Shown here: positions 1 to 13,173 of the stretch, one piece after another
Numbering within the stretch: position 1 is the first letter of the stretch
Layout of the letters: each line of letters opens with the position of its first letter
Assembly: GCF_037975245.1 (NCBI RefSeq)
Contig: NC_092582.1
Location: 24,716,077 to 24,780,076 of the forward strand
From: Apostichopus japonicus
Lineage: Eukaryota; Echinodermata; Holothuroidea; Aspidochirotida; Stichopodidae
Direction of reading: 5' to 3'
Length of the DNA stretch: 64,000 bases
Notes under the pieces: model-generated
What the model was told of the DNA's origin: nothing
Databases searched by the model: none
What the model saw: the letters and a program-made list of their open reading frames with translations, nothing else
Position numbers and translations under genes: made by a program

Positions 1-701
1 ATCTTGAACAGGTCTTGTGAAAACGTTCAGTCGGGACTGTTTTCAAATTTTAATGTATTTATTAACACACAGTGTGCCCAGTGGAAAATGTGAAACCTAC
101 CAAAGATGAGCAAATTAATAATTTGGCTTTTCCATTTTTTTTTCCAGTCACATTTGGTTTGCTATAAGTTTATTCAGGTCAAAGGGAAACATGGTAATTA
201 GAACAAAACTCGTGCAATATTTATTATAGACTTTACTTCAATATTCACTTTGATTGATCTTGCTATAAATCAATATGGTTAAATTCCTAGTTAACCAAAG
301 GCATATAGTTAAGTACACAAGATGGTTTTTTTTTTTCACGTTTCATGCGGGTATGGGATTGGAAAACATGGTTTGTTCCAAAAACCAACACATTTAGCGC
401 TTCACCCTCCCTTTACCTCCTTTGGTAAAAATAGATAGAACATCCCTTTAAACATATGAGTATCGTAATGTTAGTCTCCTATAATAACGATATTACCCCT
501 GGTATATGATCAGAAGGTCACCCTTATACCTATGTGTGATTCTGGCAAGAATCGAAAAAAAAAATGACGATTTGGGGCCAAAATTGAAAACATCATAAGG
601 CTATATGATTACAAAATTGGAGACTAAATATCGAATTCCTCAGATATAACGATATTAAAAGCGCTACTATTCATCCCGGCATGCTTTTGCCTCCGTATAG
701 G

Positions 702-1290
702 CAGTGGCGTCGCCAGACATTTCAATCTGGGAGGGCGGGGGGGGGGGCACAGGGAGGGCACAGAACTTTATTAGGGGGCACAATGTTTATTTGTGAACGC
801 CGTCTTGGGAGGGGTCTAAGGGGAGGCTTTTAAAAAAATAATAATTACAGGTCCTTAGATGCAATCTGGTACTATATTTTGCCACTTGAATGACCTTTTT
901 CATGTTCAAGAATTTTCGGGCTTTGTCCGATATTTATGTTTTTAATTGAGGCGGATGAAAGACAAAAGACAAAAAATGGAAATTAACCCTTTTGCTTTGA
1001 TAATGTTTTAAATTAAAATGTTAAAAATTGAAATTGATGCAGGGATAATAGTGAAGTTTAAGCACCAGCGAATCTTGCCGGGGCCTGTGGTGGTCGTTAA
1101 TGAGAAAACAAGGGGTTACTTGTGATGAAAAGAAGTTTAACTGAAGAACATAATACGTTTCGTCCTTTGTTAAAAAAGTTTGTTTGAGTAATTTTTTTTT
1201 TTTTTAACACTACAAATCGCATCTGGGGGGGGAGGGGCACCTGGGGAGGCATGATTTGTTGGGGGGAGGGCACATTTTGTTAAACAATAA
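702..1290. repeat. Eroded hAT-like MITE remnant
   Basis: The segment opens with CAGTGGCGTCGCCAGAC, close to the CAGTGGCG termini of the MITEs with target duplications elsewhere in this window, and is followed by long G runs and repeated phrases about a G-rich 'gggcac' motif near 740-780 and 1225-1275. No matching right terminus or target duplication was found, so the right boundary is arbitrary. Confidence 0.35.
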
Positions 1291-2162
1291 TATGTTTTTG
1301 TTTTAATTTTCGGTATCTGTAATTTTCTATTCTAAATGGTAACTTGTCTATTCAAGCTTATGACTTATACATTGCCATGAACGTTTAGTATCAACCACCA
1401 ATTATAAAAATCAACTAGAAAAGCTGATTCAAGTACAAATAAGTGTATCCGTCGGTTACCCGTTCGTCTTGATAAATATATTAATGTTATAAACTCTGTA
1501 TATTTAAGCATCTTATTGAGATGTTTTCTATTTTGTCCAGTACTGATATCCTATAACAATGTAGTTTAATATCTTAGTTGAAGAGTTACGTTTTATTTGC
1601 ATATATTTAAATATACTAGAATTATTGTCTCTAACCTACACCTGGATGTAGCAGGACGCTCTGATTCTGACCAGCAACGATATTATTGATAAATAGAGGG
1701 CGTGCTCCATAGATCAATTATTGTTTGAATATTCGTCAGTCTACTAGACAGACAGGGCAGTTTCTTACAATCACATCATCTAACGTACACTATAGCGTTT
1801 TCATGTTCCATATTAAGCGATAATTTTATATGCACAGGTTTTAAAATAAATGTTCTGTAACTAACTGGACGTATTTACTATAGTTAAAAACATCTGATTA
1901 ATCTTTAAACTTTGGTGACGATACGTTGGACATTATCATCACTGCGATTTGTAATGAGAATTTATGTTGAGACTATCTAGTGTCTGCATCACAACGAAAT
2001 CCGCTATAATCAGCTAGAAAATTCAAAGGAAACTTGTCCAAAATTCCAAAAAACAGTGATGTTTTATTAGATGGATGCTTTATATTTTGGGCATATCAAG
2101 TTAGCAGAAATTAGTGCAATTATTTTGTTATAACATTTTGTCAAATATATTAGAGGTTAGGA

Positions 2163-2217
2163 TTAATAATAATAATAATAGTGATGATGGTGATGGTGAC
2201 GATGACGATGATGATTA
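2163..2217. repeat. AAT and GATGGT trinucleotide microsatellite
   Basis: A run of AAT triplets passes directly into GATGGT/GATGAC triplets. This is simple sequence with no gene context. Confidence 0.85.
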
Positions 2218-4602
2218 TAATTATTTTTAGAAAATCTATTGGTCTTTTACTCCAGATAGATTGGAATTGATGACGCCAAATCAGTAAGCTGAAGATAAAG
2301 TATTTAAATAAATAATATCAAAAGGATCACGAAAAACGCAAAGGTTGAACACTGACAGAGAAAAGCACGAAAGATTGAAAACAGCTAACGAATCATCAGC
2401 GAAATATCAACGAGATTTAAGATATTTAAAGGAAGAATAATAACTCTACGAACATACTGGCTTCTTGCTTTTGTATGAAGCAAATCAGAATGTCTAGGGT
2501 AAAAAGGAAACACAGAGTTACGTAGTCATAATAACCAGCTACGCAGGCCACAGATGACTTGTATGTAGTTAAAGATTCTTTTACACTAGAACATCATAAC
2601 CCTGTTTATTCAGTCGCAGGAGTTTTCCAGTGTTAGGTCCCCCCCCCCCCCTTTCCCTGTTTGCCTTGCTCCCCTTCATTAAGCCCCATGATAGCTGACG
2701 GGATCGTAGAATGGAATGGTCAGTAGGAGCAAACACGGTTGCTAGATTCCTTCCTTTACCAGTATATAACAGTACTACTATAGGCCTACACGTTTACCTA
2801 TCAGCCGGGAATTTGAAAACTGCAGTTATTGGAGATTGTCCAGGAGGACAGCCTTGATATGAGAATAGACCGCTGGTGAGTGATGTTCTTTTATTTATTT
2901 AATACCTGTCGGACATTCGTTGTGGAATTTAATTTCACGGAGTTAAACTCCACGATTTGGAGAATTCGACTTATGTGTGAAAAGGCAACTCACATGAACG
3001 TCTCGTGTTGACATATATTGGGAACAGTTAAGTTGATTCACACTAATAACTCATTACCAAGACATTTCTCTAGATATTAGCTTATATTCCTCATGAGATG
3101 ACAACGGCAGTATTAAATTAGAGCCTTGTAATTGTGTATATATTATTGAATGCTATCCCCAATGTATAATTGAGTTGGTCACGGCAAGGACGATATATTA
3201 TCAGGTAATAACACCAAAACCTTTCCCCGCCCTCGAGCCGCGAAGTTTGAAGCGTGGCCAAATTTTTCCAATTTGTTTAAAATTCGTGTCCCAAAATAGA
3301 AAAACAAATCTGTGTTCTCTTTGCTCTTACAATGGATTATAAAGAGGAAGATTTTAATTACAAGTTAAGTAACATATTGTGTCCATAGTTATCTGACTAA
3401 ACCATGTAATGTTCACTACTATTATAATACTCTCAATCATTAAACCATGTGTCTATGACCTTATATGGTGGGTCTAAAGTGCCATACTCGTGAATGAGAA
3501 ATAATATCAGAAATTAACCGCCAAAGGCTATTCTACAACTATTCCCTAAACTGGTGAATTTGATTCTATTATTTCAAATAAGCGTAAATACTGGTTTTCT
3601 TCGGTACTTTGCAGGTTGTGGAATTTGGTTGTCCAATTTAGCAAATTTAGAAGATTATGCATTCTCAAAGCTGGTTACACAGCATAAGAGTTATATTATT
3701 TGCAAACCACTGCCAATTTGTTGTAATACTTATCGCTTTGTCAATTCTTGAAAATTTCTTGCAAAGATGTTTCCCCCCATCCCAATTATTTGGTTGGTGA
3801 CAGAATGTCTTCCGTCCCCCTCCCACCCCCCACAAATATTTGGACAATAATCGTAATTTCTTGTCTTGTGTACGAGAAAAAATGATAATGACTCATTGGA
3901 TCCTATCTGTGTATAGGGATTACAAGTGCATCACATTGTGTATAGGGATTATAAGTGCATTACATTGCACCATTTGACGTCCAAAAGTGCTAAATTTTCC
4001 GGGGAATTACCTCGGACCCCCTAGATAGCTCGCATCTTCGGCGCATGCCCTTCCGGTATTGTCATTCTGCTTACTTCATCGACCATATATCAGGGCGTTT
4101 TTAGCCTACTAACGAGGGGGCAGTGGCCCCCAGTCCCCTTCACGGCTCACCTTTTCAGTCCATTAGGTGCCCACACTAAGTCCCTGTTTGACATGTAAAA
4201 CAAATAATAATAACACAAACCTAACAATTTACACCGAAATTACACAGTATATAAGGGCTACGGCAACTATCAGAATGCTCTGCGTATTGTTATATCTGGT
4301 TATTTACGTATAGCAATTATTGTAAACCTACAAGTACATCCACTAGTTGCAATCAACACGAATTTGAACCTATCTAAAGACCATCTGTCATGGAATTATA
4401 TCTATGTCACGTGGTTTACTTATCTAAGTGTGATTACCCTCAATTACCTGCAGTGTGAAACATCGAATATAAAGTAAAGTCATTTTCTTCCCCTACAAAG
4501 TGTTTTTTACCGATTTTTATGTTCGAATTTACCTTTTGTTCTTTTTGGAAGAGTACATTTCTAACACATGAGATCTCAAAATTAAAAATGTTTAAATGCA
4601 AC

Positions 4603-4710
4603 TAGCAAGGCCCGGGAAGTGCCATTTCCGGCAATATGGGAGGCAATTTTGGCAAGAAGATGTTTGCTCCACTACGCGCCAACTGATTGTGGCCCTCTGC
4701 TTAGGTAGTA
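4603..4710 (+). repeat. Dispersed ~105-bp MITE module, copy 1
   Basis: The module begins with AGCAAGGCCCGGGAAGTGCC, runs through a purine- and T-rich middle and ends in a GCGCCAAC...CTCTGCTTAGGTAGT block. Four more copies lie at 13174-13277 and 14409-14514 (inverted) and at 54223-54329 and 54562-54663. The copies at 54 kb lie inside elements with 8-bp target duplications, so this copy probably marks an eroded member of the same family. Confidence 0.65.
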
Positions 4711-7700
4711 ATCATGACAATTCCGTCCCACAAAAAAGGTAAAACGGGATTAAAAAGTAGAAAGACAAAATATGAGCAAAATTCAAAGTCATTGTGCATA
4801 AAAAAAAACTTTTTAAAAAAAATATAAGAAAAAAAATCCTGAAATTCCAGAGTCCATATAGTCAGCTCACGCATACACAGCAACGAGGCTCAAAGTGATC
4901 AGTAATCGCGTTGGATATGGCCCTGGTTTTACTTTCCAATGATTTCGCTCGCGGTGACACACGTTTTCACATACATTATCTTGGTAAATGTGTCGGCTTT
5001 GAAGAGGGACCGCATGGGGAGGAAGTATTCCGCTCGCAATTAAAACAACATTATTATGGGTGCTAAGTTGTAAAATGATGTTATATTTCCAAGGTTTTTA
5101 CAGGACGAAAAAAATGTTCAAAATCATTCATTTTTATTTTCTACGCCTCTGCATCGGCCTACAAATTCACCCTACGTGTTCGCTTGCTTGTGAGTGTTGT
5201 GCATTTACGACATCGTGCTATTTTAAAGCATAGGTTTGTAAACTGTACAGGTAACGCACATTGGGACCTAGTTTCTGAACTCAGTTAGGACCTATATGAC
5301 AACACCCTCGGATATGACGCTGGAGAGCCCCATTGAAATCAAACCGACTCGATCAAATATCGAACGACTTATTTTGTGAGTTCACTACATGGCGTGTAGA
5401 ACTTCAGTTCACCATTCTTGCGAGACAATAATAATCAACATATCTATCTAATCTAACAATGATTTATCAAACTTATTTCAAATTCTATATTTATTCTAAC
5501 AATAACCATCACTTTACCATAACCAATCTAACCGTGTGCTGCTGTCATTAATTGAGGGCGCATGACATCTTCGGTGTAAGTGACCACCAGAGCGCGGACA
5601 AATAACTTTTGCTTTCGAGGGCGCTCGACCATCTCATTCAGAAGAAAGAGTGAAAATTGAAACTAATCAGATCAAACACCAAACTTGGTGGTGAGAGTAT
5701 TGAATAATCTGCTAATTATTTTTTATTTGAATTTATTTGAATGATATAACTGGATTCAATGCTGTTTTGTTCTTTTCTAATAAAACTGAACAATCTCTGC
5801 CTAGTTTGGAATGTTTTCGTCTGTCCATGTTCTCATTCTAACAGGGACGGCGGAAGAGTTTTAATTCCTGAGGAGTGTATGTGTAGGGGGGGGGGCACAC
5901 ATGGGCAGTGGGGTTAAAGACCACCAAGTTACATATGAACTTTCCGGCAAAACTATTTTCTGTACATTCTGTCCCACAAAATCCAGTAATGAATGTTCTG
6001 TTTTAACAAAAGAGAATATTCTAATTGTAATTGTATTAATGTACTCAACAAAATGGTACATCATAATTTAAAATAAGGGCATTTTTACAAAGTTACAAAT
6101 TTATAAGGGGTCATTTTTATTAGAAAAGATCATTTCGTATTACAAATAGGGGCACTTTTGCTGGGTACCTTAATTTTTATCAAATGATATTGTTAATATC
6201 TAACCCCCCCCCCCCCCCCACCATTCCCCATCAGACACAGACAAATCACTGCAAGCTTTATGTAAGTGCTCTGAATTAGTTTAATATTACTATATGGTTG
6301 TACAGAAGGGCTGCAAGTGAAGTAAATGGCAGAACAAAGTTCGCAATAATACTTGTTGCTGTCACTATGTAGTGTACAGAATCTTCAGTAACGTCAATGT
6401 GCAACAAAGATATGTTATGTAATTTAACTAATTAACAGGAACGGATAACCAATCAGAGACAAAGTATAGTAGATTACGTATCTGATAATATATACATGTA
6501 TATAATAAAATAACAAACAATCACCTTAATACAATAGAAAGAGTATTATAATAGACTATGTTTATATCCATATCCATATATAAACCAAAAACATGTTATT
6601 AGGGTTAACCTAACCAAGACAAGAAGAACTGGACATTATTTTCAAAGCAGTATCTAACAAATCAATTATTACCGTAAAGTTGTTATTGACCGTAAAATTG
6701 CTATAAAACTGAAATAATGGTCATCCATGTCCACTATTTATAGTTACATTCAACTAATCCATTCTAAACATTTCGCTCTTTAATCCATTATCTATCTGAG
6801 CACATTTTAAGCCACTTAATACTTGTGATTGTCAACTTGATCGGACATGGGCGTACACAAGGGTCCCCCTTGTTTCCCTAGAAAATCATGATACGCCCCT
6901 GCACCCCACAGGCTGAATTTCTCTCGGAAAAAGAATTTTTTCGATACAAAATGAATATCAGAGAACATTTAATATCTGAAAAGTTAGAATGTCTCAGCTC
7001 AAGTCTCAGGATTCCCAGCAGGGCTTAGAATACATTCCAGAGTATTCAATTCCTTCCTCTGACATGTGTTTTTGTGCTTTAAACTCACTACAAGCAGTGG
7101 AGTAGCAATGTGGGTGGGAAAGAGGGGTGTAGGCAGGGGGATGTCCCTCAAAAGCATTTTCGAGGGCGAAACGGATTAGCAATAAAGAGTGATAAACCCA
7201 AAAAATATAATGCTATTAAACTATATATTTTTATGAGAAATGAGCATCATTAAGGATCGATAGTTAAGATAAAATCTGAATGAGCCAATGAGAACACGTG
7301 GATAAATGAAATGATAACGAAGGTTTTTGTTTTTATCTTTTGTAATAAAAACGAACGATCATAATCTGCCTATTGTGGAATGTTTATTGGGATAACACGT
7401 GATCTATTCCGGGTCACTGTCTCCTTATACAAGGGCTTCGACAGAGGGTTCAATCCAGATGGCGGAGGGAGGTGGGGGGGGGGGGGGTGGCAGACATCGA
7501 ATGCAGTGGGACATATCTCTAAATATCGCTAAGATTATGTCTAAGATTATAATACTGAAGGAGTGGGTGACAGGCATCGGGTCAGTGAAACCAGTGACAT
7601 TTATTTAAGGGGAAACACCGCAAACATTTTGTACAGAAAATAATCTCTGTAAATTCCATACAAATTCCGTACAAATTTCAGTCAATAAGGTCTTAGAACA

Positions 7701-8297
7701 AAAGTATGAGGTGCCGTTTATGACAAAATTATACTCCAATATGAAACCATATATATTTAGATTATATTCCCAGATATATATATGTTACAGTTTATACTCC
7801 AATAAATAATTTATACTCCAATACATATAGGTTATAGTTTATACTCCAATATTTATATATTATAGTTTATACTCCAATATATATAGGTTATAGTTTATAC
7901 TCCAATATATATAGGTTATAGTTTATACTCTAATATATATAGGTTATAGTTTATACTTCAATATATATAGATTATACTCCAATATATATAGTTTATAGTT
8001 TATACTCCAATATATATATAGGTTAAAGTTTATACTCCAAAAGGTTATAGTTTATACTTCAATATATATAGTTGATACGGCTTGAGCAAGTCTGCATTAC
8101 GATTACTGGTTCGACTGCACTATGAATGTATTGGTATGGTACTATGGACTACGAAAGTCAAATAGGGCCGCTAGACCTGTCGAAGTCTTTCCACGTGCGA
8201 AGTACTACATTGAACCCCCCCCCCCCCCCCCTTACACCTACTTGATGCAATGATTAACGGAAAACTGCTTAAACAGTTACAGGGGAACACCACTTAC

Positions 8298-8552
8298 CTT
8301 GGTCGCCCTGCAAAACAATAACGTTCCATAAGACATTGGTAACTGTAGTCCATATATTCGTTTTTATGTTCTTCTGATGATAGCGATTGCACAATCTCAA
8401 GCGCTGTTAAAAGTCTGCTTAAATCAATGCTAAGTGGTATGTCATTGACAAAATCATGTGAAACACGCAGGAAATTAGCTGCAGCATCACTACGGCCCCT
8501 ACAAATGTGTGCTCCCTGTAAGTCCGCCCTGTGTTGTGACCTACATGCATCT
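8298..8552 (-). CDS. Candidate internal exon of unknown protein, inside the foldback-like structure
   Basis: On the minus strand an acceptor-like TTTACAG precedes 8552, and a strong donor AAG|GTAAGTG follows 8298. The 255-nt segment is open in one frame only, entered with one leftover base and left with two, for 84 full codons. The peptide has ordinary coding composition, with acidic helical stretches, two Cys near the start and an ending at MERYCFAGRPR. A Tyr-rich segment leading into GRPR faintly recalls the region before the helix-turn-helix of some invertebrate integrase-core proteins, but I cannot confirm this. No partner exon was found on either side, since both flanks are repeat arms. 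It could be the surviving exon of a gene or the cargo of the flanking inverted repeat. Confidence 0.4.
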
Positions 8553-8919
8553 CTGTAAACGTTCGAAATTGACAAAATCCATTTAGTTTTTAGGCAATAT
8601 ATCAAACAATCCCCAAAAGGTTAGGTGCATGCATGGCACACTATAGTACGTGCAGCTGCCCGGAACAAGCGCACATATTATCGATCTGTTGTACATTACT
8701 ATTGAACCAGTCATCGTGACGTAGACTTACTCAAGTCGTATCAACTATATATTGGAGTATAAACTATATAACCTATACATTGGAGTATAAACTATAACAC
8801 ACACATATATATATATATATTGAAATATAAACTATAACCTATATATATTGGAGTATAAACTATAACCTATAGCCTATATATTGGAGTATAAACTATAACC
8901 TATATAAATTGGAATATAA

Positions 8920-8925
<6 letters not shown>

Positions 8926-8964
<39 letters not shown>

Positions 8965-8976
8965 TTATAGTTTATA

Positions 8977-9041
<65 letters not shown>
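8926..9041. repeat. TA dinucleotide microsatellite
   Basis: Two long TA runs are separated by one unit of the neighbouring tandem repeat in flipped orientation (about 8962-8980). The minus-strand frame with repeated Ile-Tyr is a translation artefact of this array. Confidence 0.9.
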
Positions 9042-9044
<3 letters not shown>

Positions 9045-10188
9045 GTTACAGGATAGGCTACTTGTGTTTATAGCACGGCGTATCCTGCCACTGATTAAGT
9101 TTCCCATCATTAGTCATACTAGGCAAAGAACGAGATTTCTCCCAACAAGTCAACTTTGCGTCAGTAATTGACTCTTCTAGACAAATTTACCTGCGTCACG
9201 TGGTACCGGCTTGTCGTCTTTTATATAAACAAAATCTGTATTTGAGTCACTGATATATGGGTACATAGGAGTTGACGTGATGTAATAATAGCACCATTTT
9301 GCAGTCTGAAGGCCTCGCAATCATATTGCGCGCCCGGGAGAAGTATTGAGGGGCTATAAAAAAATATTGGATATGTGACCAGTGAAAAGAGGGGGCCCGG
9401 TACTGTCCTCGGGACCGGACCTGGCATTCGACGCTCCTACAGTGGAGTGCACAAAGGAATGGAGGAGGGCACGTGGGTCATGTCCCAATCTCGGATCGTC
9501 AGTCGGGGGCGCAAGGGTGTGGGGAGTGCATGTGGGTCATGGTCACATCTCGGATTGTCAGTCGTTGGGAAATGGTTCACTCGGTGGATTGTTGCAATTG
9601 GACCCTTTATACGGTTGTATCATCACCCTTACTATTATGTTATCAATTATTAGTAAACATTGCGTTGAGTGTTACTTATATGGACCTGCTTTATAGTCTT
9701 AATATGCACAGTGCACAGTTTTATGTCTAAATTTGTTTTTATCTATCCTTGGCAGGATCTCCAGACTCCCATCTCATATAGCAACCGGTTTCAATAATCC
9801 ATCTGTACCCCTACTCTATAAAGTCCTTCATACGCCTCTGGACCTATCACTAAAGTTCAGGCTCCAATACCTTAAACAATAGGGAGTAATTGATACTCAG
9901 CCACCCCCACCCTCCCCCACACACCTTTGATATCCTGTGCACGCCATTGCGCTACTGCCCCATATTGTCGCCTTACTGAAGCATATCAAGTTCTTTAAAT
10001 GAAAAACAATGTGTTATTCTCAGTTTCTAACAGATTCAATAATTTGAAAACATCTGACCCGTTCATATATAAGAGGCATTGTTTAAGACTTTAACTATAA
10101 CTTTGTTCTTCCGTTCATTAAAATCCTGTCTTACTGAAGTTAATCAACAACGGAGAACTGACCGGGACGATCAAGTTAGACAGAGTAA
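9042..10188. other. Non-genic spacer with a short local duplication
   Basis: No gene was seen. Around 9466-9580 a phrase of about 45 bp (GGGTCATG... CTCGGAT(C/T)GTCAGTCG) is repeated twice with about 60-bp spacing, which explains three overlapping small reading frames there. The C-rich piece near 9900-9960 resembles the end of an eroded MITE. Confidence 0.5.
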
Positions 10189-12868
10189 AATGTCAACAGC
10201 GATAAAAGGCGTGACTACAAATACCACCCTCTTAAGGGCTTGAAGAGACCACCAAAGCCGACCAAGCCATTCAAAACCAAACCCCCCAGTCTGTCAGAGT
10301 TAAATAGCTACCTTCAGAAAAGAAGAAATGCCAGTGCTCTGGGCACCAATCGCATTCCCTACCTAGTGTGGAAAAAATGCCCTAGAACAACACAGCTACT
10401 ACACGAAGTAATCTGTGGTATCTGGAGAACAGCTGCAATACCTATGAGCTGGAGAACGGGAGAGACAATTCTTATACCAAAAGAAGAGAACACCAGTGAC
10501 CCTTCCTGCTTCAGACCCATCACACTGAAGAACTCAAGTGGCAACCTCGGAATGGGTATTCTCGCTCAAAGAACCATCTATTACCTGACAAACAACAACT
10601 ATATTGACCAATCCATTCAGAAGGGTTTCATGGAGAAGATATCAGGATGTGTGGAACACACAGAAGCAATAACTGAAATGCTCCAAGATGCCAAAAAGAA
10701 TGGCAAACCGATTGTGACAACATGGTTGGACCTGCAAAATGCATACGGTATTGTACCACACAATCTTGTACAGTTCGCTTTAGAGTGGTATCATGTTCCA
10801 TATCACATCAGGAAGATCATATTTAAATACTATGATTAGCTATTCATACGTGTCAAAACAACTGACTGGACAACTGACTGGATACAGTGCACGATTGGAG
10901 TCTTCCAAGGCTGCCCACTCTCCTGCATCCTGTTCCTGGCCGTTTTCAACCTGTGCCTCGACCTCCTAGGATAACTGCCTTGGATACTGCCTTGGATACT
11001 GCATGAGTGGATCTGACATCACATCATCTGCCAAAGCATATGCAGATGACCTAACCCTCATAGCTAGGAGCCCAGAAAGCTGTCAAGAACTTGTTGATAC
11101 AATGAACATCTTCCTCAAATGGACTCGGACCATGAAAGCTAAACCAAGCAAATGCAGATCCCATGCCATGAAGAAGGTCGTCCCCAATGCAGAACAGAAG
11201 CAACAAGGACACAAAACTCAATATGTGGCATACGACCCCGGACTAGAAATAGACGGAGAGCAGATTGCCTATATCCACAGTCAACCCATGCGGTGCCTCG
11301 GGAAGATGATTTACAATGACCTGAAAGACAATAACATCAGGGGCTTGGTAAAAACAAAGCTGTCAGAGATGCTGCAGAAAACCGACACAAGTCAACTAAG
11401 TGGAATTATGAAGCTGTGGATTTACAACAATGCAATCGTACCCAAAATGACATGGGAGTTCACCATCTACAACTTCCCAATTACCTACATCACAAGTCTA
11501 GAAGCTATCTGCACCAAATACCTGAAGCAGTGGGCAAGAATAAGCAGATGTACGACCACCAGCGCTCTGTATAGGAGCAGGAAACACTATGGTCTGCAAC
11601 TGAAAAAGCTCACCACTTCAGTCAAATGTATGCAAGTAACCAAGTACCATCTAAATAAGCACTCTAGAGATGGAAGTACCCAGACACTCTACAGGAAATG
11701 CATGGAAAGTAAGAAAAGCAAAGCCAGGTGGAATGGTATGAAAGAATTAGAACAAAAAAAACGCCACCTAATCCTGAATGAGATGGCTAGGGGCCAGACC
11801 GACAGAGCAGGTCTCGGTTACAAAAGAAACCAGAAGCTGATCAGAGACATGAGTCACCAAGAACACAGGAAATGCCTCACCGGGCTAGTGAAAGATGTAG
11901 ACGAGGAGGACATGTTGGTCTACCTTTACGGATGTGCAAAACAAGGACAGTGGTTGAAATGGGAGTCTGCCATGCAGGTCGACACCTCCTGGAAGAAACT
12001 TCTGTATATCTGGACACCAGAATTGCTGTCCTTCCACATCAATGCAATTCATGATCAACTTCCTTCTCCTGCCAATCTGAAGCTGTGGGGCAAGACCAAT
12101 CTAGGACTCTGCCAACTATGTCATCATCGTCATTGCACACTGTTCCACATCCTAAATGGTTGCAGCTACTCACTACAAAGTGGAAGGTATAACTGGCGCC
12201 ATGACCAAACAATGAGGGCAATTGCATCAGGTCTGGCACCGTACATCGTAGAGGCAAACCAGAAGAGATTCAATACATCTGAGACTCTGGATTTCACCTC
12301 TACAATAGCCTTTCGTACAGCTGATGGCACAACGTACCGAAATCCAGTCCTGCCACTTCCAAAGACAGAGCCAACCAACATCCTGAAGAAGGCCAGTGAC
12401 TGGATATTTTTGATGGATGAGGAACACAAGCAAATAGTGTTCCCTCCAGAAATTACTGAGACCGCTAAGAGACCAGATATCACCATCTTCTCTAAGAAAA
12501 CAAAGAATGTTATCATCGTAGAGCTTACAGTTCCTATGGAGGAGAATCTGGCAAATGCATATGCTAGAAAGAAGTGTAAATACCAAGCCCTAGTGGCTGA
12601 CTGCGAGAGCAGAGGTTGGTCTACATACTACTTTCCGATAGAAGTAGGAAGCAGAGGCTTTTGCAACACATCAGTCAACAAATGTCTTGCATCCTTGGGC
12701 ATCCCTAAAGGAAAGAAGAAGGCTATAACCGATACAGCAGCCAATATCACACTCAGAGCGAGCTACATCATCTGGCTATGCAGAAACTCAAAGGCATTCA
12801 GACAGATGGAGCTAAAAACAACCCCAGCAATTTGCTCTGAGGGAAGTGGGATGGTCGAGCGCTCATAA
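10189..12868 (+). pseudogene. R2-like non-LTR retrotransposon (RT + restriction-like endonuclease), broken and 5'-truncated
   Basis: The reverse transcriptase starts without an in-frame ATG. It shows motif A (LDLQNAYG, about 10724-10750), motif B (QGCPLS, about 10905-10920) and motif C YADD (11039-11050). The long 3' part (11003-12868) carries a C-x2-C-x8-H-x4-C finger (residues 370-387 of that frame), then a restriction-like endonuclease with RPD (residue 492), an acidic E507 in VIIVEL and K-x2-KY (523-527). That order, RT then finger then C-terminal PD-(D/E)xK nuclease, is the hallmark of the R2/NeSL group, which lacks an AP endonuclease. The copy is dead: a TAG interrupts the frame at 10837-10839, and a TAA plus frameshift follow at about 10970 beside a small CTGCCTTGGATA duplication. 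N-terminal DNA-binding fingers are missing. The C-terminal 621 codons are intact, so decay is recent. Confidence 0.85.
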
Positions 12869-13096
12869 AACCAGGTTTAACCCACCAAAGTCTGGTCCCA
12901 AGTCCAGAGACCTCAGAGCAAACTAATCTAGACAGAGATATTCTGCATAAGGTGAATTTTTCCCTACTATGTCACCTTCACAGAGTGATGTACCAGGAGT
13001 GCTTATCTTCAAACGGATAAATAGGCTCCGAAGGTGACAGCGCTGGTGTTCTACCAATGAACTATTCCTTGTTTGTTTCTAGTACGGGACTCTAAT
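12869..13096 (+). other. Probable 3' untranslated end of the R2-like element
   Basis: This follows the endonuclease stop directly and ends where the next element begins. It contains two complementary blocks, GGTGAATTTTTCCC...GTCACCTT near 12950-12978 and AAGGTGAC near 13030, that could pair. R2-type elements use 3' UTR structure for target-primed reverse transcription; that role here is inferred. No poly(A) tail is visible. Confidence 0.4.
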
Positions 13097-13141
13097 CAGG
13101 CGCGTATCCAGGATTTTCTAACCCGGGGGGCGCAAATTACT

Positions 13142-13173
13142 ATCAGAGCCTTATATACAGATAAGGCTCTGAT
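13142..13173. other. Perfect 13-bp hairpin
   Basis: ATCAGAGCCTTAT pairs exactly with ATAAGGCTCTGAT across a 6-nt loop. The hairpin is flanked on both sides by ATTACTATC, so it looks like a small insertion or template-switch event inside the element, at a spot where the other module copies have no such insert. Confidence 0.7.

Larger units (their letters stand above)
1..7760. other. Non-genic AT-rich sequence
   Basis: I see no convincing coding exon here. Reading frames are short and lack domain-like composition. The stretch contains runs of G or C (near 728, 1225, 2640, 5887, 6203 and 7476), a short trinucleotide microsatellite, one copy of a dispersed module at 4603-4710 and eroded MITE-like pieces. 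A segment near 2780-2875 ends in a donor-like CTG|GTGAGT, but nothing else supports an exon there. Confidence 0.5.
7771..9041. repeat. Inverted-repeat (foldback-like) structure with tandem-repeat arms
   Basis: The left arm (about 7771-8115) is a tandem array of a 28-30-bp unit built on TATAGTTTATACTCCAATAT. The right arm (about 8698-8985) carries the same unit in inverted orientation (TTGGAGTATAAACTATAACC). Next to the central segment the arms also share a non-repeat inverted stretch: the reverse complement of 8085-8115 (GTTGATACGGCTTGAGCAAG) matches 8703-8745 with few changes. The central 580 bp hold one exon-like reading frame on the minus strand. Foldback elements with arms made of internal tandem repeats are known from several animals; the assignment here is inference. 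The outer ends are not defined because the right arm dissolves into a TA microsatellite. Confidence 0.55.

Noticed and set aside
6847-6893. Short inverted pair around GGGCGTA and TACGCCC that looks like tiny MITE ends
   Set aside because: Flanking 8-mers do not match and the interior is under 50 bp.
8874-9110. Minus-strand frame with repeated Ile-Tyr
   Set aside because: It is a TA microsatellite translation.
12039-12586. Minus-strand frames of 72-119 codons
   Set aside because: They are shadows of the R2-like endonuclease on the plus strand.
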